Source: Maridesulfovibrio zosterae DSM 11974 (lineage in GTDB: Bacteria; Desulfobacterota; Desulfovibrionia; Desulfovibrionales; Desulfovibrionaceae). Taken from it: DNA of 64,000 nucleotides. Under the pieces are notes generated by a model. It was not told the DNA's origin and ran no database searches. It saw only the letters and a program-made list of their open reading frames with translations. The stretch is from positions 372,001 through 436,000 of the forward strand of contig NZ_AUDC01000012.1 in the NCBI RefSeq assembly GCF_000425265.1, read 5' to 3'. Each line of letters opens with the position of its first letter. Position 1 is the first letter of the stretch. Positions 1 through 8,780 of this stretch are shown in pieces. A program made the position numbers and the translations under genes.

Positions 1-219
1 AAATATATTCACTGTAATATCATCAATGCTAAAATCAATTTTGAGCAATGGAAGCTTTCCGCGTTCCTGAATAACATCAATTCCTTTAAAACAAAAAACA
101 TCCGAGCTGACAGAAACTGAAAGTGGCACTAGTGCTTTAAAATCATCAGATTGAGTCATTGCAAGAAAGCATAGAGGAACTTTTTCAATAACCTCTGGTA
201 AAATATTTGATTCAAGCAC
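1..219 (-). CDS. Hypothetical protein, 3' part cut by window edge
   Basis: An uninterrupted minus-strand frame of 73 codons runs off the left edge. The likely start is a GTG at 219-217, preceded by AAGAAAGGTG about six bases upstream, a good ribosome binding site. The peptide begins LESNILPEVIEKVPLCF and is rich in Val, Ile, Ser and Asp. There is no signal peptide or membrane segment in the visible part. I do not recognise the family; the carboxyl end lies outside the window. An alternative GTG nine bases upstream overlaps the ribosome binding site and is less likely. Confidence 0.55.
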   Translation of the reverse strand, partial: MLESNILPEVIEKVPLCFLAMTQSDDFKALVPLSVSVSSDVFCFKGIDVIQERGKLPLLKIDFSIDDITVNIF

Positions 220-254
220 TATGAACACCTTTCTTAAAAGCTTTCGTTAATAAA

Positions 255-487
255 TCATTTCTGTTCGAGATCGGAGCAAAAATTTGGACTGTGCTCAGCC
301 GTAACTTTTTTCAGGCCCTCGTTAAAATTTTTTGCATCTGAACCATTATCAGGAAGATTTGCCCCTGTGTAAGGAGGCCACTCCAGAGAGCACAGGCAAA
401 CAGTTTTTCCAGCCCATGCTGTACCTAGAAAGCACAGACTTGCAAGCCAGCAAAATATTACCTGTTTATAAAAAAATTTATCCTCAC
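255..487 (-). pseudogene. Remnant of a periplasmic family 3 solute-binding protein gene
   Basis: The minus frame encodes a hydrophobic leader ending FLGTAWA, then KTVCLCSLEWPPYTGANLPD. This is the start of the mature part of many Desulfovibrio amino-acid-type (SBP_bac_3) binding proteins. It jumps at once to FNEGLKKVTAEHSPNF and a stop, which resembles the very end of that family. About 200 residues of the binding lobes are therefore missing. The leader frame has no ATG, GTG or TTG. The only sensible start, GTG at 487-485, is in another frame and would connect through a one-base change in a run of seven T (on the minus strand). Internal deletion plus homopolymer frameshift indicates a dead gene. 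The family call rests on the short WPPYTG segment. Confidence 0.6.
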
Positions 488-678
488 CCCAAACTCCTGA
501 TGATGTAAAAAAGTTCCTCTCAAGCTATCATTTTCAAATCCAAAAGTCATAATCAAAAAGTCATAACCAAAAAGTACATTTTAAATTATGCTGGATTTAA
601 GAAAAATGTACATTGCATTCCGGTTATAAATCTGTATTTATCTCTGCCACAGACACTGAATTTCAGCAGGAAAATTTA

Positions 679-1098
679 ATGAACAAGATTTTGACTTTAA
701 AGCAGTTTCAGGATTTAGCTTTTGAGATGATCAACCTAGAACCCTATGTTGAAGTGACCGGCGAGTCATTTATCATGGGTAATGAGGATGAAGGAATTGA
801 AAAAGTTGCCTCTGTATGGGGATTTTCGCGATATAGTAAGCCTGGCTATGAAATAATATACGACTGGGTTGCAAAAGGAAATCTTGATGGATTTCTTATA
901 GACATGTTTAATTTTACAATCGAACCATATAACAAAGGTGACTTTTCTCCAATATTCAAAGGGGCTGTTGTTCTTGATGATTATAAGGAGCCTTTTGCCG
1001 GACATGAAATTTCACAGAAATTACTGGAGCTGATTAAACCAGAAATGTGGATAAAATGGATTCCTGAATTTCTTCCTGAACCCAGGATGTTAATCTGA
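679..1098 (+). CDS. Hypothetical protein, 139 aa
   Basis: The start is ATG at 679, after AGGAAAATTTA; an upstream TTG frame extension lacks a ribosome binding site. The product (MNKILTLKQFQDLAFEMINL...) is soluble, acidic and rich in aromatic residues, with no signal peptide, repeated motif or cysteine pattern. No domain is recognised. It is followed by a hydrolase gene 66 bases downstream on the same strand and may share its transcript. Confidence 0.6.
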   Translation: MNKILTLKQFQDLAFEMINLEPYVEVTGESFIMGNEDEGIEKVASVWGFSRYSKPGYEIIYDWVAKGNLDGFLIDMFNFTIEPYNKGDFSPIFKGAVVLDDYKEPFAGHEISQKLLELIKPEMWIKWIPEFLPEPRMLI

Positions 1099-1164
1099 CA
1101 ACAGCATACTACATTTAAGAGATCATCATTTACAAGAAGACGTACCAATGATACTTATTTCTTT

Positions 1165-2463
1165 ATGAATAAGGACTCTTTTAACCGCAGCAAAGTATTC
1201 ACAGTTGTGATACATATTTTGCTGCTATTTTTATATACAGATATTACTCCAGCACAGTGTGACACATTACTATATCCTATAACAGATCCATATAAAGCCA
1301 CAATATTTGGCACTCCTCCTGAGTTAATACATATCTTTAAGCATCCGGTAGAAACAACCGAATGTACAATTGCAATTGAGAACAGAAGAATACCTGATAT
1401 TTTTTGGTACAATGAAGACTTCTTCTATACAACAGCCATGCAAGATGAAGAAGCTCCGCTTGTATTTATTATTGCAGGGACTGGATCGGAGCATGACTCT
1501 GTAAAGATGAAATTCCTGACTCAGCTATTCTACGAAGCCGGATTTCATGTTGTAGCACTTTCTTCTCCCACACATATCAACTTTCTGGTCAGTATTTCTA
1601 AATATGCAGCTCCTGGATATGTGCCTAATGATGTTAAAGATCTATACAGGGTTATGAAATGGATTAAAGCTGAACTTGAACAGGATCATAAAATTAAAAG
1701 TTTCAATGTTACAGGCTACAGCCTCGGAGCCATGCATTCAGCTTTTATTTCCAAACTCGACGAAGAACGAAAAGATTTCTGTTTCCGAAGGGTGCTTCTT
1801 ATAAATCCTCCGGTAAGTCTGTATAATTCAGCTCTGCGTTTTGATTCATGGCTCAGCCCTGAAAACCTTGGAACAAAAACACCACGACAAGTCATTGACG
1901 AGTTGATTAAGGCTTTCTCCGAATTATATGTCCACTCTAATATCGTGGACCTTGATGACAACTTCCTTTACGCCCTTTCACGCCACAATAAATTTGCTGA
2001 AATGGATCTTAAAGCCATTATCGCTGCTTCATTCAGATTAACATCGGCAAACATGATCTTCTGCTCCGATGTCTGCCTTAATGCCGGCTACGTTGTACCG
2101 GTTGATAAGCACCTAAGCACCGGTGACAACCTTATGCCTTACATCAAAGTAGCTGCGGCTATAAAATTTGCAGACTACATTGATGAGTATCTATTGCCGT
2201 ATCTGCAATTTATTAAACCGGGCACAACAAAAGGCGATGTGGTTAAAAATTGCAGTTTGAACAGCATCGTAGACTATCTGTCTGAAACAGATAAAATTAT
2301 GGTTCTCGGCAATGAAGACGACATCATCTTAAACCAACATGACGTCGATTTTATCCGCAAAACATTTGGTAGTAGAGCTGTCCTTTTCCCTAGAGGAGGG
2401 CACTGCGGAAACCTTATGTTTAAACCATTTGCCAGTAAGGCGCAGGAGATGTTGAAGCGATGA
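1165..2463 (+). CDS. Exported alpha/beta hydrolase (lipase-like)
   Basis: The 432-aa product begins with a hydrophobic leader (about residues 10-30, FTVVIHILLLFLYTDITPAQ), so it is probably exported. The core has the order of an alpha/beta hydrolase: PLVFIIAGTGSEHDS forms the oxyanion region, GYSLGAMHS is the nucleophile elbow with Ser186, and RGGHCGN near the C-terminus carries a plausible catalytic His. The substrate cannot be read from the sequence. Its stop overlaps the start of mlaA by four bases (ATGA at 2460), so the two are translationally coupled. That suggests a job in envelope lipid turnover, which is inference from context. The ribosome binding site before ATG 1165 is weak. Confidence 0.8.
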   Translation: MNKDSFNRSKVFTVVIHILLLFLYTDITPAQCDTLLYPITDPYKATIFGTPPELIHIFKHPVETTECTIAIENRRIPDIFWYNEDFFYTTAMQDEEAPLVFIIAGTGSEHDSVKMKFLTQLFYEAGFHVVALSSPTHINFLVSISKYAAPGYVPNDVKDLYRVMKWIKAELEQDHKIKSFNVTGYSLGAMHSAFISKLDEERKDFCFRRVLLINPPVSLYNSALRFDSWLSPENLGTKTPRQVIDELIKAFSELYVHSNIVDLDDNFLYALSRHNKFAEMDLKAIIAASFRLTSANMIFCSDVCLNAGYVVPVDKHLSTGDNLMPYIKVAAAIKFADYIDEYLLPYLQFIKPGTTKGDVVKNCSLNSIVDYLSETDKIMVLGNEDDIILNQHDVDFIRKTFGSRAVLFPRGGHCGNLMFKPFASKAQEMLKR

Positions 2464-3335
2464 AAGCCATTGCACGACATATAATTCTGATCTGCGCTGT
2501 GCTGTGCGTCTCAGGGTGCGCAGACCTGCATAAAAACGCTCCTGATATGACTCTTTCGCCTAAAGGTTTCATTGCTCCCGTTTCAAGAGCACCCATTTCA
2601 GCAGCTAATCGTAATAAAGAAGCCAATCTTGATTTTCTGGAAGTAGATGATCCATGGGAACCTATGAACAGGTACATCTATTCCTTCAATGCAAGGTTTG
2701 ATCGCGTGATATATCTCCCGCTGACTAATGTATATACAACGGTAACTCCGAGTATAGTTCGCGCAGGAGTAACCAACTCCATCAATAACTTAAACGAAGT
2801 CAAATCGTTCACTAACGGTATTCTTCAAGCCAGTGGAGATAGGACCTTCACAGCATTTTCCCGCTTTCTCATTAACTCGTCTATTGGAATTCTGGGAATT
2901 ATGGACGTAGCTTCTGAATTAGGAATTAATTGCAAAGAAACAGGATTTGGAGATACTTTGGCAATATGGGGAATCCCGCATGGACCGTACACAGTCATGC
3001 CTCTCTTCGGTCCTTCAAATGTGCGTGATACCATAGGATGGGGGGGAGACTTTGCATTACTCTGGTATGAAATGATCTGGGTGTATGATCTTGCAGGAAT
3101 TCAGGACGGAAGAACAATCATCGGCATAGGAGAAGCAGCTGTCCGTGGAGTGAACTTACGGGCAAATGTTCCTTTTCGATATTATCAGACAGGTTCCCCT
3201 TTCGAATATGACTTGATCCGCTTCCTTTACTCAAAGAAAAGAGAGCTTGATTTAGAAAAATTAGAGAAATGGCCACAGAATGATGATAAAAAAGATAAAC
3301 AGGAACAGTCTACCCCAAACAACACTGCTAATTAA
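2460..3335 (+). CDS. mlaA: MlaA (VacJ) family outer-membrane lipoprotein
   Basis: The 291-aa product starts with a lipoprotein signal ending LCVSGC, so Cys20 would be lipidated. The MlaA core follows: DDPWEPMNRYIYSFNARFD, then NNLNEVKSFTNGILQ, FSRFLINSSIGILGIMDVA, FGDTLAIWGIPHGPY and GPSNVRDTIG, all typical of this family. MlaA removes misplaced phospholipids from the outer leaflet of the outer membrane and hands them to the Mla transport chain. No mla transporter genes lie nearby. The C-terminal tail (about residues 260-291) is highly charged and probably disordered. It follows the hydrolase gene with a four-base overlap and faces the next gene convergently. Confidence 0.92.
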   Translation: MKAIARHIILICAVLCVSGCADLHKNAPDMTLSPKGFIAPVSRAPISAANRNKEANLDFLEVDDPWEPMNRYIYSFNARFDRVIYLPLTNVYTTVTPSIVRAGVTNSINNLNEVKSFTNGILQASGDRTFTAFSRFLINSSIGILGIMDVASELGINCKETGFGDTLAIWGIPHGPYTVMPLFGPSNVRDTIGWGGDFALLWYEMIWVYDLAGIQDGRTIIGIGEAAVRGVNLRANVPFRYYQTGSPFEYDLIRFLYSKKRELDLEKLEKWPQNDDKKDKQEQSTPNNTAN

Positions 3336-3385
3336 ATTTTAACATAACTTTTCAGATGAATTGTACTGCACCAGATCTTAAAAAC

Positions 3386-4372
3386 CTACCGATAAAATTT
3401 ATTTCTGTATTCAAGAGGTGTAAGCCCTGTCTTTCTTTTAAACAGTCTTCTGAATGAAGAGGCATCTTCATAACCGACAAGCCCTGTAATCTCTTCAATA
3501 TTCTTCCTGCTTACTTCAAGCATATGACGGGCAGCTTCAATTCGGAGCTGCTGTAAATAGTTGTACGGAGTCTGTCCTGTCGCACGTTTGAAACGTCGTA
3601 AAAAAGACCTCTCTCCCAGACCTGCTTTTCGTGCAAGCTGTTCAAGTTGAATTCGCAGATGATAATTCTCCTGCATCCATTTCTGGACCTCAGTAATATT
3701 ATTATCAGAAAATCCAGCTACGTCATCACTATACTGATCAAACATAAAATAAGGAGTCTGAACATGACGTGTAGAGTCCATCACCAGCATTTTAGCACAA
3801 TGTGATGCTGCTTCACGGTCCATATATCTGGCGATAATATGTAAAGCCAGATCCTGCCATGCCATTGCCCCTCCAGCACAAATATAATTTCCGCCATCAA
3901 TTAGCATCTGCTGAGCCTGCAAGTCGACATCAGGAAAATGATCCTCAAAATTTCGAACCAGATTCCAGTGAGTAGTCACAGATTTACCACGGACAAGACC
4001 CGCCTGCGCAAGCAAAAAAGAACCGGCACATGCAGTAGCAATAATTGTCCCCGTAGAACTCAAACGTTTCAACTCTTCAATCAGATTCGCACTTTCCAAC
4101 AATTTATCAAGTCCTGAAAAAACTGGCGGAATTATTAATATATCTGGAGTTATGTCTGAAAGGCGTCCGCTCACAGCTACGGGAATTCCTGAAAAACCTG
4201 CAACGTTCTCACCATCATCACTCACAATTTTAAATCCGGTAAAAAGTGACTGCTCAACTTCTTCACCATGAGTACGCAGTGAGATATCATTAGCAATAGT
4301 CAAAATTTCAAGAGGACCAACCACTCCGGTGACCATACAATTATCAAAAACAAGAATTGATATTTCTGTCAT
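3386..4372 (-). CDS. GlxA-family AraC-type transcriptional regulator
   Basis: The 328-aa protein has an N-terminal DJ-1/PfpI-like domain (about 1-190). The sequence ACAGSFLLAQAGLVRGK corresponds to its nucleophile elbow. It is followed by an AraC-type double helix-turn-helix (about 225-325) with AGLGERSFLRRFKRATG, the usual PYNYLQQLRIEAARHMLE segment and GYEDASSFRRLFKRKTGLTP. Regulators of this kind respond to nitrogenous or small metabolites; the inducer here is unknown. It is divergent from a cysteine hydrolase gene across a 109-bp gap, the classic arrangement for a regulator and its target. The 50-bp gap to mlaA contains no obvious hairpin. Confidence 0.9.
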   Translation of the reverse strand: MTEISILVFDNCMVTGVVGPLEILTIANDISLRTHGEEVEQSLFTGFKIVSDDGENVAGFSGIPVAVSGRLSDITPDILIIPPVFSGLDKLLESANLIEELKRLSSTGTIIATACAGSFLLAQAGLVRGKSVTTHWNLVRNFEDHFPDVDLQAQQMLIDGGNYICAGGAMAWQDLALHIIARYMDREAASHCAKMLVMDSTRHVQTPYFMFDQYSDDVAGFSDNNITEVQKWMQENYHLRIQLEQLARKAGLGERSFLRRFKRATGQTPYNYLQQLRIEAARHMLEVSRKNIEEITGLVGYEDASSFRRLFKRKTGLTPLEYRNKFYR

Positions 4373-4481
4373 AGCTCATTGTCGTTTTCAGCATTAATAT
4401 TGTCAATACAGACACTGTTTAATTTTAGGGATAGGATCACAATCAATTATCTACTGAACATTTTTATAAGGAGATGATGAA

Positions 4482-5030
4482 ATGAAGAAGCAGGCATTAT
4501 TGATCATAGACATTCAAAATGACTACTTTGCAGGCGGAAATATGGCTCTGGAAAGAAGTTATGAGGCAGGAAACAATGCAACAAAGGTTTTAAAATATTT
4601 CAGAGAAATAAACAGACCTGTTATTCATATACAGCACAAATCAGTTAAATCAGGCGCAACTTTTTTCATACCCGATACAAAGGGAGTTAAAATACACGAA
4701 TGTGTTGCACCAGCAGAGAATGAAACCGTTATCGTAAAAAATTTTCCAAACAGTTTCCGTGCAACAGAGCTTAAAGAAAAACTGAATCTCCTTGAAATTG
4801 ATGAACTTGTTATTACAGGAATGATGAGCAACATGTGCGTAGATGCAACAACAAGGGCTGCTTTTGACTTAGGATATAATTGCAAAGTTATCCATGATGC
4901 ATGCTGCGCTGCAAAACTAGAATTTAATAATACTGTCGTAGATGCTGATCAGGTACACGCCGCTTTTATGGCAGCACTTGGATCTGTATATGCAGAAATG
5001 CTTACAGCAGAAGAATTTATCAATAATTAA
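4482..5030 (+). CDS. Isochorismatase-like cysteine hydrolase
   Basis: The 182-aa product fits the full length of the family. The catalytic triad is visible: Asp in LLIIDIQNDYF (Asp10), Lys in VIVKNFPNSF, and Cys119 in SNMCVDATTRAAFDLGY. Members hydrolyse isochorismate, nicotinamide or other amides; the precise substrate is not clear. A strong ribosome binding site AAGGAG lies before ATG 4482. The gene is divergent from the GlxA-type regulator, which probably controls it, and it ends at a strong hairpin terminator. Confidence 0.9.
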   Translation: MKKQALLIIDIQNDYFAGGNMALERSYEAGNNATKVLKYFREINRPVIHIQHKSVKSGATFFIPDTKGVKIHECVAPAENETVIVKNFPNSFRATELKEKLNLLEIDELVITGMMSNMCVDATTRAAFDLGYNCKVIHDACCAAKLEFNNTVVDADQVHAAFMAALGSVYAEMLTAEEFINN

Positions 5031-5031
5031 A

Positions 5032-5064
5032 ATTCAGGCAGAGAGATCAACTCTCTGCCTGAAT
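5032..5064. terminator. Bidirectional hairpin terminator
   Basis: A 14-bp perfect stem (left arm 5032-5045, right arm 5051-5064, loop ATCAA) has flanking A and T tracts. It lies between two convergent genes and can stop transcription from both sides. Confidence 0.85.
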
Positions 5065-5096
5065 AAATTTAAATCAAGACAATATATTTTTAATAC

Positions 5097-6029
5097 TCAA
5101 CGTACATTCTGAACACGTATATACAAAATCAGCCCTATCATAGTCATTCCGATACCAGCCCATCCCAGCAGTCCGGGCAAAACTCCATTTAAAAGCAGGA
5201 CTTCACCACCAAGGGAAAATACAACCTCCATGGATTGTGTACAGTCAGCAGCAGCAAGTTCAGCCGCAGAGCGCGCTTTATGACGGGCATAGAGAAAAAG
5301 ACTGGTCGCCGCAATGCCTGAAAAAACGGCTACCAAAGCGGTATTGACTAACTGGTTTACACTTGGAGATGGCGGCGAAGTAACCAAAATGAGAACACCC
5401 CACAAAGGAAGTGATCCTAAAGTAAGAAGCAAAACACGGCAAAAGGGATCATCCATGGCAGGAGAATCCAAAGCTGGAATTAACCTACCACCGCCATTCA
5501 TAGCTTCCCAGACAAGCTGGTTTCCGAACGGATATGCAAAAGCGGCGATAAACACTGGAACAGCGCCCAGCAAAACGGTTGCCCAAGAGCTGTCCTTCAC
5601 ACTCTCAAGATTAACCAGCAAAACACCGGCAAAAATAATCAGGGTCAACAGCATAGCCCGTAATGGTATTTTTTTACCAAAACCGAGCAGGACAATTGGA
5701 GTTGCCAGAATAGTTGTCTGCCATGTGGCAGCAACAACCCATCCGGGACTGTATGAGGCACTGAAAGTAATCAGAGCATAAAAAACACCGAAGCCGACTC
5801 CTCCGGCAATAGTCCAAAATTTAAAATGTCTGGCGTAAAGTTTTAAAGACTGGATGAATAATTTCCTGCGACCAATAAAAAGAGCAACCGAAAGAATTGC
5901 CAGCATCCAGAAGTAGCGCAAACTTGCAGACCAGACCCAATGCCCGCCGTCGAGACTCATAGCCCGGTTGAGCACAAATGTTGTACTGAAAAATAATGCA
6001 GCAAAAATTCCAGTTAAAATTATTCTCAT
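5097..6029 (-). CDS. DMT-superfamily multidrug efflux transporter
   Basis: The 310-aa membrane protein has about ten hydrophobic segments spread evenly, as in drug/metabolite transporters. The first segment, FAALFFSTTFVLNRAMSLDGGHWVWSA cut across two stretches, and the SLRYFWM motif resemble the multidrug-resistance-efflux branch. The substrate is unknown. It is a single gene, convergent with the cysteine hydrolase and separated from the next operon by a terminator. The start is ATG 6029, preceded by GGGAGATCTGG. Confidence 0.8.
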   Translation of the reverse strand: MRIILTGIFAALFFSTTFVLNRAMSLDGGHWVWSASLRYFWMLAILSVALFIGRRKLFIQSLKLYARHFKFWTIAGGVGFGVFYALITFSASYSPGWVVAATWQTTILATPIVLLGFGKKIPLRAMLLTLIIFAGVLLVNLESVKDSSWATVLLGAVPVFIAAFAYPFGNQLVWEAMNGGGRLIPALDSPAMDDPFCRVLLLTLGSLPLWGVLILVTSPPSPSVNQLVNTALVAVFSGIAATSLFLYARHKARSAAELAAADCTQSMEVVFSLGGEVLLLNGVLPGLLGWAGIGMTMIGLILYIRVQNVR

Positions 6030-6137
6030 CCAGATCTCCCTAAAAAGCTTACTCTCAATAATGAATTGATATGCAACAAATCTAGAAGATTACATAGTAC
6101 AGATTGATTTAGACTTATATAAAAAAAACAGCCTCAA

Positions 6138-6180
6138 AAAAAGTCTCAAAGAGGTTGATTCACCTCTTTGAGACTTTATT
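6138..6180 (-). terminator. Intrinsic terminator of the M20 peptidase operon
   Basis: A 16-bp perfect stem (6140-6155 with 6162-6177) has a six-base loop. On the minus strand it is followed by seven T. It sits just after the stop of the M20 hydrolase gene. Confidence 0.88.
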
Positions 6181-6202
6181 GTCAGGAAAACAAGCAAAAG
6201 AA

Positions 6203-7348
6203 TTAAAGCAATTCGTCAATTACAGCGATAAAAAAACTGGCTGCAACTGGAAGAATATCATCATCAAAATCAAATTTGCTGTTGTGTAGCGGTGCAGAGT
6301 CAGAGCCATTACCTATCCAGACATAGCATCCTTTAGTATATTTCATAAAAAATGCATAATCTTCAGCAGCCATAGAAGATTCCATATCCGTAACAACATT
6401 CTCAGCACCGACAGTTTTTTGTGCTGCTTTGAGTGCAATTTCAGAGGTTGTATTTACCAGTACAGGATGCTTGCGTACATAATCCAGCTCAGCCTCAACT
6501 CCGTAAATCATAGCAGCACCTTTAACGACCTGTCCTATTGAATCTTCTATGAGATCCTGAACATCTTCGTTGCAGGTGCGCACATTACCTTGAAGCATAA
6601 CATTATCAGGAATGCCGTTGCGTAAGCTTCCGCCGTGCACCTGAGTAATGGAAACCACTCCCCTCTCATGAGAAGGAACCTTACGGGCAACAATAGTCTG
6701 CAAACCTTTTATGATATCAGCAACAGCAGCAAAAGGTTCATTACAGACATGCGGCATGGAGGCATGACCGCTCTTTCCGGTAACATGTACTTCAAAGCGG
6801 TCTTCAGATGCCATACATGCACCATGATGAACCGCAATTTTACCAGCTTCAAGTCCGGGCCAGGCATGATAACCGAAGAGATAATCGACCTTATATTTAT
6901 CAAAGAAACCATCTTCTATGACTCGTAATGCGCCTTCGTATCCCTCTTCTCCAGACTGGAATAGAAGCAACACTGTCCCATTAAAATCAGAATGCTTGGA
7001 AAGATACGCTGCGAGAGCAATCAAAGAGGTGCAATGCCCGTCATGCCCACACGCATGCATCTTACCTTCCACCTGAGATTTATAAGAAAAGTCATTTTCT
7101 TCACTCATTTCGAGTGCATCCATATCAACTCTGAATGCAACGGAGGTATCCCCCTCGCAGCCTTTTATTTCAGCGACAAGAGAGTTTACCCCTATATCTT
7201 CATAAGAGATTCCATATTCATCAAGTTTAGATTTAATCAGCTTAACAGTGCTGAACGTATCCAATCCGACTTCAGGATTTTGATGAATCTGATGGCGGAT
7301 AGCCTTCATTTCATCAAGAAGTGAAATCACTTCAGAATTGAAACCCAT
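6203..7348 (-). CDS. M20-family amidohydrolase / N-acyl-amino-acid carboxypeptidase
   Basis: The 381-aa protein has the di-metal site of the M20D group: MHACGHDGHCTSL, FQSGEEGYEGA, GYHAWPG, and a late APLHNSKFDFDD His. A dimerisation (lid) insert runs from about residue 180 to 290 (VHVTGKSGHASMPH). The family splits N-acyl amino acids, aminobenzoyl-glutamate or IAA conjugates; the substrate here is unknown. It starts directly after the stop of the upstream membrane protein gene, with its ribosome binding site inside that gene. It is the last gene of a three-gene operon with two membrane proteins. This suggests import of a conjugated amino acid followed by hydrolysis (inference). Confidence 0.9.
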   Translation of the reverse strand: MGFNSEVISLLDEMKAIRHQIHQNPEVGLDTFSTVKLIKSKLDEYGISYEDIGVNSLVAEIKGCEGDTSVAFRVDMDALEMSEENDFSYKSQVEGKMHACGHDGHCTSLIALAAYLSKHSDFNGTVLLLFQSGEEGYEGALRVIEDGFFDKYKVDYLFGYHAWPGLEAGKIAVHHGACMASEDRFEVHVTGKSGHASMPHVCNEPFAAVADIIKGLQTIVARKVPSHERGVVSITQVHGGSLRNGIPDNVMLQGNVRTCNEDVQDLIEDSIGQVVKGAAMIYGVEAELDYVRKHPVLVNTTSEIALKAAQKTVGAENVVTDMESSMAAEDYAFFMKYTKGCYVWIGNGSDSAPLHNSKFDFDDDILPVAASFFIAVIDELL

Positions 7349-7807
7349 CTAAATATCTCCCATGAATTTAAGTACACCCTGCGCAATAGCAGCAGATGCT
7401 ATATATGTAGACACCATGACGAAAATACTTACGATAACGATACGCCAGCCACTTTTCTTAAAGGCATCAAGGTCCTTACCGATAGCAATACCGGCATAAG
7501 CCAGAATTGGTGTAGTCAGGGCAAGAAAATTAACTTTTGCCACATATGCATTAATCACATCGCAAAATGGAAATGCCGGAACAGTAACAATTACTCCGTA
7601 AGTGATTACAAAAAGAACTGAAGGTATTTTTTTAAACACATACATATTGGTGGCAACACCGGCAACGCAAAGCAAGAGAAGAATTCCCATCCCAGGCAAT
7701 GCTTCAACTGCATTATTATTAAATCCGACATGGTTACCGAGAAGAACCATAACGCTCACAATCAAGAGAACTACAAAAGATTCTAAAAGAGTCTGCTTCT
7801 TAGTCAT
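7349..7807 (-). CDS. Small integral membrane protein of the DUF3100/M20 operon
   Basis: The 152-aa product consists almost wholly of about four or five hydrophobic segments (LESFVVLLIVSVMVLLGNH, MGILLLLCVAGVATNMYVF, VLFVITYGVIVTVPAFPF, VIVSIFVMVSTYIASAAI). It resembles half a transporter and overlaps the DUF3100 gene by eight bases, so the two probably form one complex. The C-terminal part after AGIAIGKDLDAFKKSGWR mirrors transporter halves seen in other export or uptake systems. No specific function is known to me. Confidence 0.75.
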   Translation of the reverse strand: MTKKQTLLESFVVLLIVSVMVLLGNHVGFNNNAVEALPGMGILLLLCVAGVATNMYVFKKIPSVLFVITYGVIVTVPAFPFCDVINAYVAKVNFLALTTPILAYAGIAIGKDLDAFKKSGWRIVIVSIFVMVSTYIASAAIAQGVLKFMGDI

Positions 7808-8606
7808 TATAGGCCTCCGGACTTGTTTTATATTTCAACTTATAAAGATAACTGTAAAGTTTGTTGGACATGGGCAAAGCTATAATCAAGGACATGTAAA
7901 CACCGTCAATTCCGGACAGTGTATTACTTGCAACACCGAAGGCTTGAATACCTTCAGCCATGGAAGGATAAGCTGCGCTCAAGCTGCCGACAGCTGCAGT
8001 CATCATACTGGCACTACCTACGCCGGAAGCCATTGCAAGTGCATATGGATGGAATATTTCAAATGCAGCCAGAAAGGAGGCCATGAGACCGAAAAAGATT
8101 GTTCCAAAAACAGTTCCGCAGATGTACACGCCCATAACGCCACGTCCCTCGGCAGAATCCAGTCCGTAGATATCACCGATAAGCGCAACATTAGGCTCAC
8201 GGGCGATGGAATGAGCAGCACCGACAGATTCACGTTTAAGGCCTAGATACATAGCGATAGGAATACCCACAAAAAGTGTTGCGATGTTACCGAACTCCTG
8301 CAGAATCAATGCAGGTCCGGCTTTAAGAATCTCGTAAAATTTTGGACCGACAAGTGTTCCGTAGCGGGCCATAAGCAGGAGAAGAGTCAGCCCGACCAGA
8401 GTACTGGCCTGAAACATTTCTTTCTCTTTTACAACTTTCAAAAATTTAGGACCAAGGAAGATACCCATGAACATTGCATACAACATAGGCAGCAATACTA
8501 ATTTACCGGGTCCCACCTTGAAGGTGATGATTCCGATGAGTTCAGAAACAACAACCAGTACAAGAACGACCAGATGCAGTTTCACATTTTTTACAGCATC
8601 ATTCAT
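7800..8606 (-). CDS. DUF3100-family membrane protein
   Basis: The 268-aa protein has about seven or eight hydrophobic segments and the conserved-looking stretches VGPGKLVLLPMLYA, GNIATLFVGIPIAMYLGLKR, SIAREPNVALIGDIYGLDS and ASGVGSASMMTAAVGSL. I recognise it as DUF3100, a family of presumed transporters found next to M20 amidohydrolases. It overlaps the downstream small membrane protein, and the M20 gene follows. The first gene of the operon, it has the candidate operator at 8738-8759 about 130 bases upstream of its start. Confidence 0.8.
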   Translation of the reverse strand: MNDAVKNVKLHLVVLVLVVVSELIGIITFKVGPGKLVLLPMLYAMFMGIFLGPKFLKVVKEKEMFQASTLVGLTLLLLMARYGTLVGPKFYEILKAGPALILQEFGNIATLFVGIPIAMYLGLKRESVGAAHSIAREPNVALIGDIYGLDSAEGRGVMGVYICGTVFGTIFFGLMASFLAAFEIFHPYALAMASGVGSASMMTAAVGSLSAAYPSMAEGIQAFGVASNTLSGIDGVYMSLIIALPMSNKLYSYLYKLKYKTSPEAYND

Positions 8607-8737
8607 ATTTTACTCCACTCTGTCAGCATCTTCACACTGACAATTAAATGTTACCACTCCCCTGACGAGGATACACCTGAAACTCTTAACTGCCCCGTAT
8701 AATGAGACAGACTATCATTCAGTAGTAATTACGGACA

Positions 8738-8759
8738 TGTCACAATTATGACCGAAAGT
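8738..8759. promoter_or_regulatory. Candidate operator, copy 1 (upstream of the DUF3100 operon)
   Basis: The element reads TGTCAC-N8-CCGAAAGT. A second copy with the same two conserved blocks and the same spacing occurs at 10142-10163 upstream of the neighbouring regulator gene; 18 of 22 positions are identical. It lies in the 174-bp gap between the regulator's stop and the start of the DUF3100 gene. A role as operator is inferred from the repeat and the context. Confidence 0.5.
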
Positions 8760-8780
8760 CTGCCGAGAAAAATCATTCCA

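Noticed and set aside
5314-5781. A 155-codon plus-strand frame
   Set aside because: It is the antisense shadow of the DMT transporter gene, whose membrane-segment pattern is clearly real.
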